From: Chara braunii
Lineage: Eukaryota; Streptophyta; Charophyceae; Charales; Characeae
Direction of reading: 5' to 3'
NCBI GenBank assembly: GCA_003427395.1
Contig: BFEA01000090.1
Location: 3,181,720 to 3,224,883, forward strand
Length of the DNA stretch: 43,164 nucleotides
The translations under genes and the position numbers were made by a program. How positions within the stretch are numbered: the first letter of the stretch is position 1; every line of letters begins with the position of its first letter. The notes under the pieces were generated by a model. That model had not been told where the DNA came from and searched no databases. It saw nothing but the letters and a program-made list of their open reading frames with translations. Below, piece after piece: positions 22,345 through 32,590 of this stretch.

Positions 22345-22617
22345 CTACAGCTGGCATAATAAGCTTGTTTTATTCATCCTGTTCGCCCCCTTTTTCTGTG
22401 GATCGGCCAGACTTCTGACTAAACAGCCTATACCCATAAACTCTGCTTGCAAGTACAGCCCTAACAAAAGTTTAATTTCTTCCTTCTCCTCTAACCCTTC
22501 ATTTTCCCTTTTCCAATCTTCTTGCTCTTTGGTCAACTCTATAGGCCTCTCAGCGGCCTTCCCTTACCTTCCGCATCTTCCTCTCCCAGTACCAATCCCA
22601 CGGCCTTTGGGTGCCAT
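22345..22617 (-). pseudogene. Candidate gag N terminus of the LTR element
   Basis: An ATG at 22617 on the minus strand starts MAPKGRGIGTGRGRCGR, a strongly basic Gly/Arg N terminus. After one in-frame TAA the same frame continues with PIELTKEQEDWKRENEGLE and an amphipathic charged segment, ending at 22345. The ATG is about 520 bases downstream of the PBS at 23139-23155, a usual gag leader distance. A basic start followed by a charged helical region suits a capsid precursor. No family-specific motif is visible, so the call rests on position and composition. Confidence 0.4.
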
Positions 22618-23138
22618 ACTAATGTGAGGACAATAAGTAGGCAATAATGCTTTTAAAGTTATCTAACCCAATACCGTCGGTCTTTGAGAGATTCTAGATA
22701 ACCTCAAATTGCTATTAGTGACATACTTCTCCTTTCACATTCTAAGGCGACCTTTGTCACAAGTTGTTACTGATTGTTGTCGTACTCGTATCACTTATTC
22801 GCTCCTAGTACCTATTCTGTTCTATAGTCCCTCAAGTGGTTTATACGCTATGACCACCCTTGCGTACTCCCCACTCAGAATCCTTGGTCAAATTATATCC
22901 CAGTAAGTATATTAGAGTTGTCGTTTTGCCTAGATTATCGACTTACCAAACCCGTGTTCGTTCACTGAGGAACTCGGCTAGGAAGCGAGATCCCCGGCAA
23001 CGGGTTAACCCGTTGTCGGTGGGCATTTTGCATTAATAATGATAACATTGCTGGCAATTAAAGATTGTCGTCTAGCGAGGACTCCAATTTACCAAACCCA
23101 GGTCCGTTCACATAGGACCCCGGCAGGCAACCGAATGT
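22618..23138 (-). other. Leader of the LTR element, with a duplicated PBS-like segment
   Basis: A stretch of about 70 bp near 22940-23010 (ACTTACCAAACCCGTGTTCG ... CCCCGGCAACGG) is repeated with changes at about 23085-23150, ending in the functional-looking PBS. The upstream copy reads CCCCGGCAACGGGTTAACC and so no longer matches tRNA-Asp at its end. No coding frame recognised. Confidence 0.5.
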
Positions 23139-23155
23139 CCCCGGCAACGGCGCCA
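23139..23155 (-). promoter_or_regulatory. Primer-binding site complementary to tRNA-Asp
   Basis: The minus strand reads TGGCGCCGTTGCCGGGG, complementary to the 3' end of plant cytosolic tRNA-Asp including the A of CCA. It starts two bases after the CA end of the LTR at 23158, the exact geometry of a minus-strand primer-binding site in plant Ty3-type elements. This fixes the orientation of the element. Confidence 0.8.
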
Positions 23156-23157
23156 CC

Positions 23158-23998
<841 letters not shown>

Positions 23999-23999
23999 T

Positions 24000-24737
24000 A
24001 CTATTTCTAGATCTGAGTTAGGAAGAGAGATGTTAAGATTCTCTTGGACTGTGTTGTGTCTACAGGTTTCGACACTTCGGAGAACTTACGAGGAAATCCG
24101 TAAGAGCAGCAATTTTGTTATCTCTGGAAAACAGGTCGGTAGAACTCCGACTCAACTCCCACCCATGGCTTGGCACCCACACCTAACACAAAACCTAAGA
24201 AGGGAACAGATAAATCTTCCCCCTGTATCTATGCCTAAATTGTCCAAATCACACTCAGGAGTCTTCAAAATATGTGGGGCTGGGGTAAAATGGAGTCAAG
24301 GTTAGGAAGGAATATTATTTTCAAGTGTTTGGGGCGTGACTGGCATGCTGTGAGTGGGTTAAAGGTTGACACTCGTAGCGCATTTTGTGTTTGCACTTGT
24401 ATGTGTGTATGTGTTTTTCTGCATTTGCGCAGGTGTTGGACATTTGTACTGTCTGCTGAGTTTGGGATCTTCTGGAAATTCGGGCAAAGGAACACGACAA
24501 TTGTGAAAGTGAGGTCCACCGCTCAGTCAGCTCCCCTGATTTACTTACATATATATGTCTATATATACTTGTGAACGGGATCGTAGGTTGGTCGGTACAT
24601 AGAAAGTCATTTTGTCTGGGACTTCTTTTGAGAAGAATGAGAGATTACTATGGGTTTGACTCTGGCATTTTCATAAGGTCAACAAAGGGGACATAGAGTC
24701 ATTGTCACAATTAGTTAAGCGTGGAAGACTGTCCGCC
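24000..24737 (+). repeat. Inverted LTR fragment
   Basis: This is the reverse complement of about 8110-8840 (for example AAGATTCTCTTGGACTGTGT here against ACACAGTCCAAGAGAATCTT near 8800). Joined to the direct copy at 23158-23998, it makes a head-to-head arrangement in which about 23575-23990 can pair with about 24430-24735 around a spacer of roughly 430 bp. It is truncated at both ends relative to the LTR at 7696. Confidence 0.7.
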
Positions 24738-24757
24738 TCATTTCTAAATAGAATCCT

Positions 24758-25030
24758 TCATACTCCTCTTCCCTGAATTCCTCTAAAAATTTCTTCTTGT
24801 TCGAACTCTCCTTCCTTCTCTTCATCAAACTCGTAATCATCCCCAATAACTATCTCATCGGCCTTCATTATTCCTCTTTCATCATTCGCTTGGACTTTTA
24901 ACAACGAATTTGTCAGGTAGTACATTCTTCCCATCATGGCTACCTGTTCGTCAGTCTGTTGGACTCCTGCTTCGATCGTTCGCGGCTCATCCATTATCCT
25001 ATAGTTCTCTGCCAGAGCCAACTCCATCAT
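24758..25030 (-). CDS. Hypothetical acidic protein fragment (90 aa)
   Basis: An uninterrupted minus-strand frame starts with two ATG codons (MMELALAENYRIMDEP) and ends with a run rich in Asp and Glu (about residues 65-85). Codon use is not repeat-driven, unlike most frames nearby. I recognise no domain. It lies between the inverted LTR fragment and a 52-bp tandem repeat, so it may be an element-borne fragment or an exon of an unknown gene. Confidence that it is a real protein is low. Confidence 0.25.
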   Translation of the reverse strand: MMELALAENYRIMDEPRTIEAGVQQTDEQVAMMGRMYYLTNSLLKVQANDERGIMKADEIVIGDDYEFDEEKEGEFEQEEIFRGIQGRGV

Positions 25031-25091
25031 CCATTCCGTGTTTCTCGCGCCCCAAGAGTCCTCCTCTTCTAATGGTGTGACATCGGATTTA

Positions 25092-25228
25092 CTGCTGTGT
25101 ATGCCACCGCTGCTGTCACACTGTGTATGTTATGGTCTGTATTCTGCTGTGTATGCCACCGTTGTTGTCACACTGTGTATGTTATGGTCTGTATTCTGCT
25201 GTGTATGCCACAGCCTCTGTCACAATCA
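25092..25228 (+). repeat. 52-bp tandem repeat (2.6 copies)
   Basis: Units start CTGCTGTGTATGCCACC at 25092, 25144 and 25196, period exactly 52 bp. The first two differ at only a few bases. Confidence 0.85.
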
Positions 25229-25324
25229 TCGTGACTCTGTGTCCCCGGAGTCAGTTGTTTGTCTGTTGCAGGTCAATGCACTCATTGAGTCTTTGACCGT
25301 AGGTCTGTCAAGTAGAGGTTACAG

Positions 25325-26240
25325 TTTGTTCATGATTTTCATGATGCTCTTTGTGTGTTAGAGGGGAAAATATTTTTATATCATTCATGATCCTCATCTC
25401 TTCAGGTTCATTCATGATTTTCAAGATGGTCTTTATGCATCATGAAATTTATGAACCAACACGAACTGTCCAGGATTAGTAATGGTGTGAAAGTGGCAAG
25501 GGGAGGTCTTTTCACAGCATTCATTATGTTTATCACTTTATGTCCGTTAATTATTTTCATGATGCTCTTTAGGCATTTGGAGGGGGGGTGTTTCCATACC
25601 ATTCAAGATCTTCACCACTTTAAGTCCGTTTATGATTTTCATCATTCATGATCCTCATCTCTTCAGGTTCATTCATGATTTTCATGATGGTCTTTATGCA
25701 TCATGAAATTTATGAACCAACACGAACTGTCCAGGATCATGAATGGTGTGAAAGTGGCAAGAGGGGGTCTTTTCACAACATTCATGATGTTTATCACTTT
25801 ATGTTCGTTAATTATTTTCATGATGCTCTTTAATCATTTGGAGGGGGGGTGTTTCCATACCATTCATGATCTTCACCACTTTAAGTCCATTTATGATTTT
25901 CATTAAAGAGGATAATGTAAATCGTAAACGGACTTAAAGTGGTGAAGATCATGAATGGTACGGAAACACCCCCCCTCCAAATGCTTAAAAAGCATCATGA
26001 AAATAATTAACGGACATAAAGTGATAAACATCATGAATGCTGTGAAAAGACCCCCCCTTGCCACTTTTACACCATTCATGATCCTGGACAGTTCGTGTTG
26101 GTTCATAAATTTCATGATGCATAAATACCATCATGAAAATCATGAATGAACCTAAAGAGATGAGGATCATGAATGATATAAAAATATTTCCCCCTCTGAC
26201 ACACAAAGAACATCATCAAAATCATGGACAGTACTTATTT
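25325..26240. repeat. CATGAA minisatellite, array 2, with direct and inverted units
   Basis: A 261-bp block at about 25384-25644 is followed by a direct copy at about 25645-25906, then by an inverted copy at about 25915-26230. The inverted copy has the same orientation as the array at 7378-7690. The arms could form a large palindrome centred near 25910. Repeated peptides in this stretch come from the DNA repeat. Confidence 0.7.
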
Positions 26241-27690
26241 TCAAACTATTCATGGTTTTCACCACTTCAGGTTCGTTCATGATTTAACATCACAAAAATA
26301 ATGAATGGACATAAATTGACGAATATTAGTAATATTATAAAAGCATTCTCCTTTATCCATTAAGAGCATCGTGAAAATCATGAACGGACGCGGAATAATG
26401 AAGATCGTAAATTGTGTCACTTCAAGTTTGTTCATGATTTTAATGATGCATAAAGAATATCATCAAAATCATGAACAAACATGAAGTGGTGAATATCATG
26501 AATGGTATGACCTCCCCCCATAATGCATAGAGAGTATCATGAAAATCATGAACTTGTTTGAAGTGGGGAAGATCATGAATGATATAACCCCCTCCGCCTC
26601 CCCCCTCCCCCCTCGATGCATAAAGAGCATCTTGAAAATCATGAATGAACCTGAAGTGGTTAATACCATGAATGATATGAAAACATTTTCCTTGGTCACC
26701 TATTTATGCAACCTGAAAATCATGAAATAGTTTAAAGTGGTAAAGACCATGATTGGTCAGAAAAGACCCCCCCCACACACCATCTGTTGATGCAACCCGA
26801 AAATCATGAATCATGATGAACAGCCATTTCGTCAAAAACGGACATATTATATTTTTTGAACGAAATTAAAATTGAGTTTTTTTGCCGAAATTCTGTCCAC
26901 ATTTTTGGCTCTTGAGGGTCTGACATTCCTAGAACGCCGGACCCCCTAGATGTACCTGGTCACAGATTGAGACCAGATACATCTACAGAACGTCGGACCC
27001 CTAGGAACCAAAATTTTAAACAGGATTTCGGTTCAAAAACTCAGTTTTAATTTCGTTCAAAAAATATAATATATTCGTTTTGACGAAATGACTGTTGATG
27101 GACCTATAGTGGTGAAGACTATGAATGGTTTGAAAGAAACTTTACCAATGAAGATTCGTTTTATATATCATGATGCATAAAGAGCATCACGAAAATCGTT
27201 AACTTGTCTGAAGTAGTGAAAATCATGAATCATGTAAAAGTTTATCCCCTGATATATCAAAAGCATCATCAAAGTCATGAATGAATCTGAAATGGTAAAT
27301 ATCATGAATGGTGTGAAAAGACTCTTCTCGGTCACATATGAATGCAACTTAAAAATTATGAAAGAGCTTAAAGTGACAAATATTATGAGTGGTTTGAAAT
27401 GAACCAACCCGCCACCTGTTAATGTAACCCGAAAATCATGCAAGGAGCTAAAGTGGTAAAGACCATAAATGATTTGAAAGAAATTTTTCCACTGCAGGTC
27501 CGTTATTGATTTTCGTGATGCATAAAGAACATCATGAAAATTATTTATGTATCATGATAATTATAAAATTTAATGAACCTGAAATGATGAAGATCATGAA
27601 TGGTATGAAAGCACCCCCCCACCCTGATGCCTAAAGAGTATCATGAAGATCATGAACAAACATGAAATGGTGAAGATCATGAATGGTAAG
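26241..27690 (+). repeat. CATGAA minisatellite, array 3 (degenerate)
   Basis: Units with CATGAAAATCATGAA, GTGGTGAAGATCATGAATGG, a run of C (often 6-8) and ATGCATAAAGAGCATC continue to about 27690 with growing divergence. A foldback element interrupts the array at 26824-27093. Confidence 0.65.
26824..27093. mobile_element. Foldback (long-hairpin) MITE, copy 2
   Basis: Termini CCATTTCGTCAAAA and TTTTGACGAAATGAC match the copy at 6061-6395, as do the outer arms (for example TTTTTTGAACGAAATT and its complement AATTTCGTTCAAAAAA). The inner palindrome is shorter and differs: GATGTACCTGGTC pairs with GACCAGATACATC. It sits inside the CATGAA array, whose units resume on both sides, so it is a later insertion. 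Confidence 0.7.
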
Positions 27691-28627
27691 AAAACATCAG
27701 AAGTTGTTAACGGGTGACCGTGACCGTAACCAGTCGTAACCGACAGTTTCCGATGGGTGTGGGTATGCCCCCAAAGGATATGCAGTGGTTCAACCGAAGG
27801 TGAATACGTGTGAGAAAACGCAGGGTGAAATTGACAAGGTTGGAAAAGTTTCAGAGGGGCATGGCTAGTCGAGGTGGAAAAGCTTCAATGGGGCATGGTT
27901 GGGTGTTATCTCGATTCCCTGGTGGGGACTCTTGGGTGAAGATCTGCCCTGGGTGACCCGAAGCCTGTAGGCCATAAAATTTATACCAGTATAGGTACTA
28001 CCGTAGCCTTTTAGGTAGCAGGTACTAGGTAGGATTAAGGTCAGGCCACAATATTAATCTAGCGTGGGCCTTTTTCACCAGCAATGTGGGAGGTATATGG
28101 GTCCTATTAATAAGAAATCCGGCCCCTCGTTTTTATTTTCCTACCGTTGTTTCATTTCACCTGCAGTGGGAGTATGCCCTAAAAAGGGAAAAAAATGCTA
28201 TGCATAGTCGCAAAACAACGAGACCTTCCCACTACTCATCAAATATATAAAATGAGAATAAATTGTGCGGTCACTGCGATACATTTATACATTTGGTGAG
28301 TATTACTTAGTGGAGGGAGGCTCGTTGGTCTGCGATCGGTAACTCCAGCAGGGGGTTAGGTTCCTCCACTGCCAACGGTCACTCCAGCAGCTTACGCATT
28401 CCATGCAGCGAGCGAGCGTGGGAAGTAACGAGGTGCGCTAACACATGCGTGGTAGCAAGCCCTGCAAGCGATTGCGGCCGCGACTATTACGAGCGACAGT
28501 AATGATGAAGAAAGCAGGCACAGTGACAGCTACAGCAAGGCGAGCTTGATGGCGCATGGCTATGCAAACACAACAACAAACTTGCAAAAACGGTGAAAAA
28601 CGAGCGTGAAGCACTTCGCGTACACAC

Positions 28628-28630
<3 letters not shown>
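27691..28630. other. Non-coding spacer
   Basis: No gene or repeat family recognised. An 18-bp word (GAGGGGCATGGCTAGTCG / AATGGGGCATGGTTGGGT) is loosely duplicated near 27855-27905. Confidence 0.3.
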
Positions 28631-28672
<42 letters not shown>

Positions 28673-28697
28673 AAGAGAGAGAGAGAGAGAGAGAAAG
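28631..28697 (+). repeat. (GA)n microsatellite
   Basis: A GA run with a short AAAAAAA interruption. Confidence 0.9.
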
Positions 28698-28984
28698 GAG
28701 GGGCCCTGTTGTTGGGCGCATGCCATTCACGCTATCCTTTTTTGCTTCTTACAGGTGCGGCGCTCTTATGGCTTTTACCGCTGTTTGTCCCGCCACAACG
28801 TGTTCAATCTGGTTTGCTTCGACTCATCGTCGATGTTGCAAGACTAGATTGATGCGCTGTGTCAGTTGACTCACGGTGGTTATTATGTCTGCAAAAGAAA
28901 GGTATGTTTAAATGTATTTGGGCGTTCAAACTTCAAACCATCTAGATGCATGTCGAATGTGGTGTAATCGAACACCGCTGACGG

Positions 28985-28987
<3 letters not shown>

Positions 28988-29071
<84 letters not shown>
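28988..29071 (+). repeat. (GA)n microsatellite in a duplicated module
   Basis: A pure GA run of about 84 bp, preceded by ATGTCGAATGTGGTGTAATC and GAACACCGCTGACGGG. Related leaders recur at about 29131 (without GA) and about 29215 (before the next GA run), so leader and tract were copied together. Confidence 0.85.
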
Positions 29072-29073
<2 letters not shown>

Positions 29074-29257
29074 CGACGCGTTTGGAAAGCAGATATGTAT
29101 AAGTGGTCTTGGTCAATGAAACACTCCACATACATGTCGAATGTAATGTAATCGAACACGCCTTAGCAGCAACGGTATTTTTTAATGTACTACTTGGTCG
29201 TTGAAGCCATCCGATGCATAAGGAATGTTCTGCAGTCGAACACGGCTTACAGGCTTT

Positions 29258-29293
<36 letters not shown>

Positions 29294-29338
29294 AAGAGAG
29301 AGAGAAAGAGAGAAAGAGAGAGATAGAGAGAAAGAGAG
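29258..29338 (+). repeat. Imperfect (GA)n microsatellite
   Basis: A GA run with GAAA and GATA interruptions, preceded by a leader related to that of the tract at 28988. Confidence 0.85.
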
Positions 29339-29496
29339 GGTTTTTCTTGAGCGAACGTGGTCGTGGTTGGACGATCGACGAAAACCAAGGTTCATAACCG
29401 TTTCCCCCCCCCTTTTTATGGCTAAAAAAATGTAATCAAGATCGCAAAGCAGTACCTTTCTTAGCCTTCTATAAAATGTAATCAAGATCACGCATC

Positions 29497-29604
29497 ATTA
29501 CCTTTCTTGGCCTTTTGGCTAGTAAGATCAAGAGTAGTATCTGTTCTGATCAGTTTAGCATCTCATCTATGGTCCATTGGACCATAGAAAAAAAAAAAAA
29601 AAAA
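29497..29604 (+). pseudogene. U2 snRNA 5' fragment with poly(A) tail
   Basis: Positions 29497-29587 match the first half of U2 snRNA: the start ACCTTTCTTGG, CCTTTTGGCT, AAGATCAAG, the branch-point-recognition segment GTAGTATCTGTTCT, then ATCAGTTTAGCATCTC and a stem-loop TATGGTCCATTGGACCATA in the place of stem IIa/b. It then changes directly to a run of about 17 A. The Sm site and 3' half of U2 are absent. A 5' half plus poly(A) is the shape of a retroposed U2 pseudogene or a U2-headed SINE. A related partial start (GTACCTTTCTTAGCCTTCT) lies about 48 bp upstream. Upstream plant-type snRNA promoter elements are not visible, so a working gene is unlikely. Confidence 0.75.
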
Positions 29605-29720
29605 TGGCGCAAAAGTTTTTCTCGTTTTGCGAACAACTATCCACCTCTAATCGATATTAAACCCTTTTCCCGGTTTGTTGTGAACTGCTCTCCTGGTCTG
29701 CTCAACTATGAATCTATCGT

Positions 29721-29721
<1 letters not shown>

Positions 29722-29802
<81 letters not shown>
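29722..29802 (+). repeat. (CT)n microsatellite
   Basis: A pure CT run of about 80 bp. Confidence 0.9.
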
Positions 29803-29804
<2 letters not shown>

Positions 29805-30010
29805 GTCAACCTGATTCTTTTCTAGTTACTAACTGATATTCGTGCTGCAAGTTGCGATCAGGCAGAGAACGAACTATTGTCTCCAACATGTGGTGGTGGA
29901 GGAGGGTGAATGAATTTTTCCTTTAATTTTTCATGAGAATAGTTTTGCTATGTGATAGATTCATAGAGATAGGTAGATATAGATCTCCAAACATAGACTT
30001 GGTTTTGTTT

Positions 30011-30012
<2 letters not shown>

Positions 30013-30080
<68 letters not shown>
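30013..30080 (+). repeat. (GA)n microsatellite
   Basis: A pure GA run of about 67 bp. Confidence 0.9.
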
Positions 30081-30082
<2 letters not shown>

Positions 30083-30211
30083 TGTTTTTTTTTAAGTATC
30101 TTCAAAACGACGATCAGTTTTTTTTTTTTTTTCAATTAAAGGTTGACGATGTTTGTGATATTATCCGTGAACTTTTAGTTAACCAACATCAGGAGAACTC
30201 GTTTGTTTTCC

Positions 30212-30280
30212 TCACGATTCAAACTCACTTCTGCATTCCAACAGTTGATAGGTATACCAACTGAGCTACTGCAGTTGGCT
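30212..30280 (-). repeat. tRNA-like sequence
   Basis: The minus strand has a good A-box (TAGCTCAGTTGG) followed about 31 bases later by GAGTTTGAATC, close to a B-box. The 3' T-stem (CGTGAGG) does not pair with the 5' half (GTGAG), and the acceptor stem is not closed. This is a tRNA-derived relic or SINE head and not a functional tRNA gene. Confidence 0.4.
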
Positions 30281-31059
30281 TTTTTTTTATGTGAGTTTGC
30301 AACTAATTTTATGTCGTTTTTTCTAGTTATGTTTCGCTCTGTCTTTTTGTGATCCCGAAGGCAGCATTAGGGCAGTAGTTGTTTTATTTATTTTTTATTT
30401 TTCTCTGAGGGAGCGGTGTGGAAGGCCTCTTGTCGATCGTGAACAAGTATTATTTGCTCCAAGAATATCATAAACAACTGTTGCATAAACTATGTGGGTT
30501 GCTTCCTCCTCTTCTTCCTATTTTTTCTTTTTTTTCTTTCCTCGTGTCTGGTCACCTCCTGATGGATATGGAGAAAATATGAGAGGGTGGAGGTAAATAC
30601 CCAAGTCTGAAGACAAACATGGCAAAATTGAAGATCTCTATGCAGCTCGCACTAAAAAAAGTTGGTACTGGCCCACAATACCGTGGCAGGCTAAAAAAAA
30701 CGAAACTAAGTACAACGCCATGTTCGGCGCGATTTACTCATGTTTGTTTGCGTGATGAAACTTTTGTGAGGGGATAAGAAACCGGTTACACCATATGCAA
30801 AAATTATTTCATGGTCTATGCATTTGCAGTTTCTAACGAAACGAGTTCGTTGAATCATAATAAGTGCAGAGATGAAGTAGGTGGAACAAAGAGAAATTTT
30901 TGCAATGACAGTAGAACCAACAGCTGCACAAAAAAAAAAACAAGTCATGAAAGTGGTGATCCATTTTTTAAAAAATGGATTTTTTTTAAAATGGGTCTTT
31001 TTTTTTTTTGAAGCTCGTATCGCAAAGCAAAAAGGTTTGAAAGTTAAAAGATTTTCTCT
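30281..31059. other. Non-coding; possible upstream part of the hAT relic
   Basis: A plus-strand frame at 30881-31084 lies in register with the hAT relic downstream and may be its decayed N-terminal part. It is interrupted by A- and T-runs and shows no BED zinc finger that I can identify. Confidence 0.3.
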
Positions 31060-32070
31060 TTCTGCAAGCATAGTCAAGCGTTAGGTTATTTCAATTGTGA
31101 ATGTTCTTCGACAAACAGTGAAAGAAAAAGTATTTCAGCACTTTACTGATAATGGTACGGTGGATTTGTTGACAAATGCAATTAAAAAAAACTTATTCAT
31201 GTCAGTCATCATCCATTATATAGACAGAGAGTTTAAGTTGCACGGTATAACTCTTCAAGTTAAGGTTTTTCTTTAAGAGTCACACATTGCACAAAATGTT
31301 TTGAAGGTGTTTCAAGAATGTATTAATGGACATGATTGTTTTAAGGCGAGTCAATGGATGGTGTGTTCAGACAGCGAGTCAAATGTCGCAGGTGCATAGG
31401 GCATTAGGAGTGTATACGAGTGGCATGCTTGTGTTGATCACAAAATATTCACTGTATTGACAACAGTTGTGAATAAGACCACCACTGTTCAGAACAGTGT
31501 AAGATTTGCTCCGCTCTACAAATTCGAAGATCAAGCACTTAAAATTTTGACCCTGATTGAGACCTGTAAGGAATTGGTTCGTTATTTCAAGCAGATGAAT
31601 CTGCAAAATAGTCAGAAAATATCGTTGAAACAGAAAAATGCGACAAGATAAAACTCACTGTTGAGGTTGTTGGAAAATGTGGAAAGTAATATTATTGATG
31701 TGAACAACATTTTGATGCAGCGTTCTTGTCTAAGCATCATGGCCAATGTGAACTGTGATTTGTTTATTGAGTTTTCTCGATTGCTACGTCATTTTCAGAA
31801 AACCACTCTGAAGCTTGAGAAGTACCTTCACCCAACCATGCACCTTGTCATTTTTTAACGATATTCTTTTGTTTTACCGCTGTCGCATTCGAACCGAATC
31901 AGTGAAAACAGTTGATGCAAGTGGAAAGGAGGTTGTTATCCCACTGAAATGAATGAGGAAGCTATGATCAAGAAATGACCGATAGAGGGCCTGCATGTTC
32001 TTGTTGCTCTTCTTGATCCTCGACAATAGAATCATCTCAAAAATTTTGATGTTGTTTGTTTTGAGGTCAA
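31060..32070 (+). pseudogene. hAT-family transposase relic
   Basis: A single plus-strand frame, kept in register for about 1 kb but with at least eight stops, shows the order of motifs of hAT transposases. They are IIHYIDREFKLHG (near 31209), ESHIAQNVLKVFQ after a stop, the D-x-x-x-N-type catalytic region VCSDSESNVAGA (near 31360), the insertion-domain start WHACVDHKI (near 31420), NATR-stop-NSLLRLLENV (near 31636, where active enzymes have T-R-W-N-S), LEKYLHPTM, and VALLDPR (near 32008). Known hAT enzymes are cut-and-paste DDE/D transposases with 8-bp target duplications. The C-terminal dimerisation domain is not visible. Stops are TAA, TAG and TGA, so simple decay is the best reading. Terminal repeats were not identified. 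Confidence 0.7.
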
Positions 32071-32120
32071 GCGGGGGGGAAATCACTGAAATAATATCAT
32101 GTTGAGGCACGACTCTAGGA

Positions 32121-32184
32121 AGTATTAGTGTTTAAGTGGCGGTATGTTTTAGTATTAGTGTTTTAAGTGGCGGTATGTTTTAGT
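32121..32184 (+). repeat. 31-bp tandem duplication
   Basis: The segment TATTAGTGTTTAAGTGGCGG... is present twice in immediate succession just after the hAT relic. Confidence 0.7.
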
Positions 32185-32374
32185 TCGGCTAAATTAATAA
32201 ATAGTCCAACCATATGGTTGGGGCAACCATAAAGGCCTGAAAGCCTACTGCAATTCAACTACAACATTCAACTCACCTTGGTTCCTCAGAGAAACGGGAC
32301 TTACCCCAGACTTTTGGTCTGAATGAGCCCTCGTACAATACTTATAGTTGAACTGACTCTCTTTTACCTGAAGT

Positions 32375-32437
32375 CAGAGCTAGCTCAATAGGTTTTCATG
32401 CAGAGTTTTGAAGTAATAGATATAGGGATTGAATCCA
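32375..32437 (+). repeat. tRNA-like SINE head
   Basis: A-box TAGCTCAATAGG (32381-32392) and a B-box-like GGGATTGAATCC (32425-32436) with tRNA spacing. The leading AGAGCTAGCTCAATAGGTTT matches the minus-strand unit at 18084-18146, showing a dispersed tRNA-derived family. It is degenerate and not predicted to be a working tRNA. Confidence 0.45.
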
Positions 32438-32506
32438 TCCGGTCTCTAAGCTAATTCTTTTTAGGAGGATCCCAGGTTGATGGCACCCTCGGGGACATTT
32501 GATGCC

Positions 32507-32590
32507 ACCTTGGGTCGGTTAGGGCTTGAACCCACAATCTCGGTTTTAAAACGAGTTAGAGTAAGTGGTTAGTTGAAAATTGAGCCCCTC
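32507..32590 (-). repeat. tRNA-like sequence with consensus B-box
   Basis: The minus strand contains GTGGGTTCAAGCCC, a consensus B-box/T-arm, preceded by a small stem CTCG...CGAG around a nine-base loop in the anticodon position. The A-box side is weak. It lies about 70 bp from the SINE head on the opposite strand. Confidence 0.35.

Noticed and set aside
28883-29491. 202-residue minus-strand frame
   Set aside because: Most of it is Ser-Leu dipeptide from two (GA)n tracts; the remainder is domain-free.
30212-30280. Functional tRNA gene
   Set aside because: A- and B-boxes are present but the acceptor and T-stems do not pair; kept only as a tRNA-like relic.
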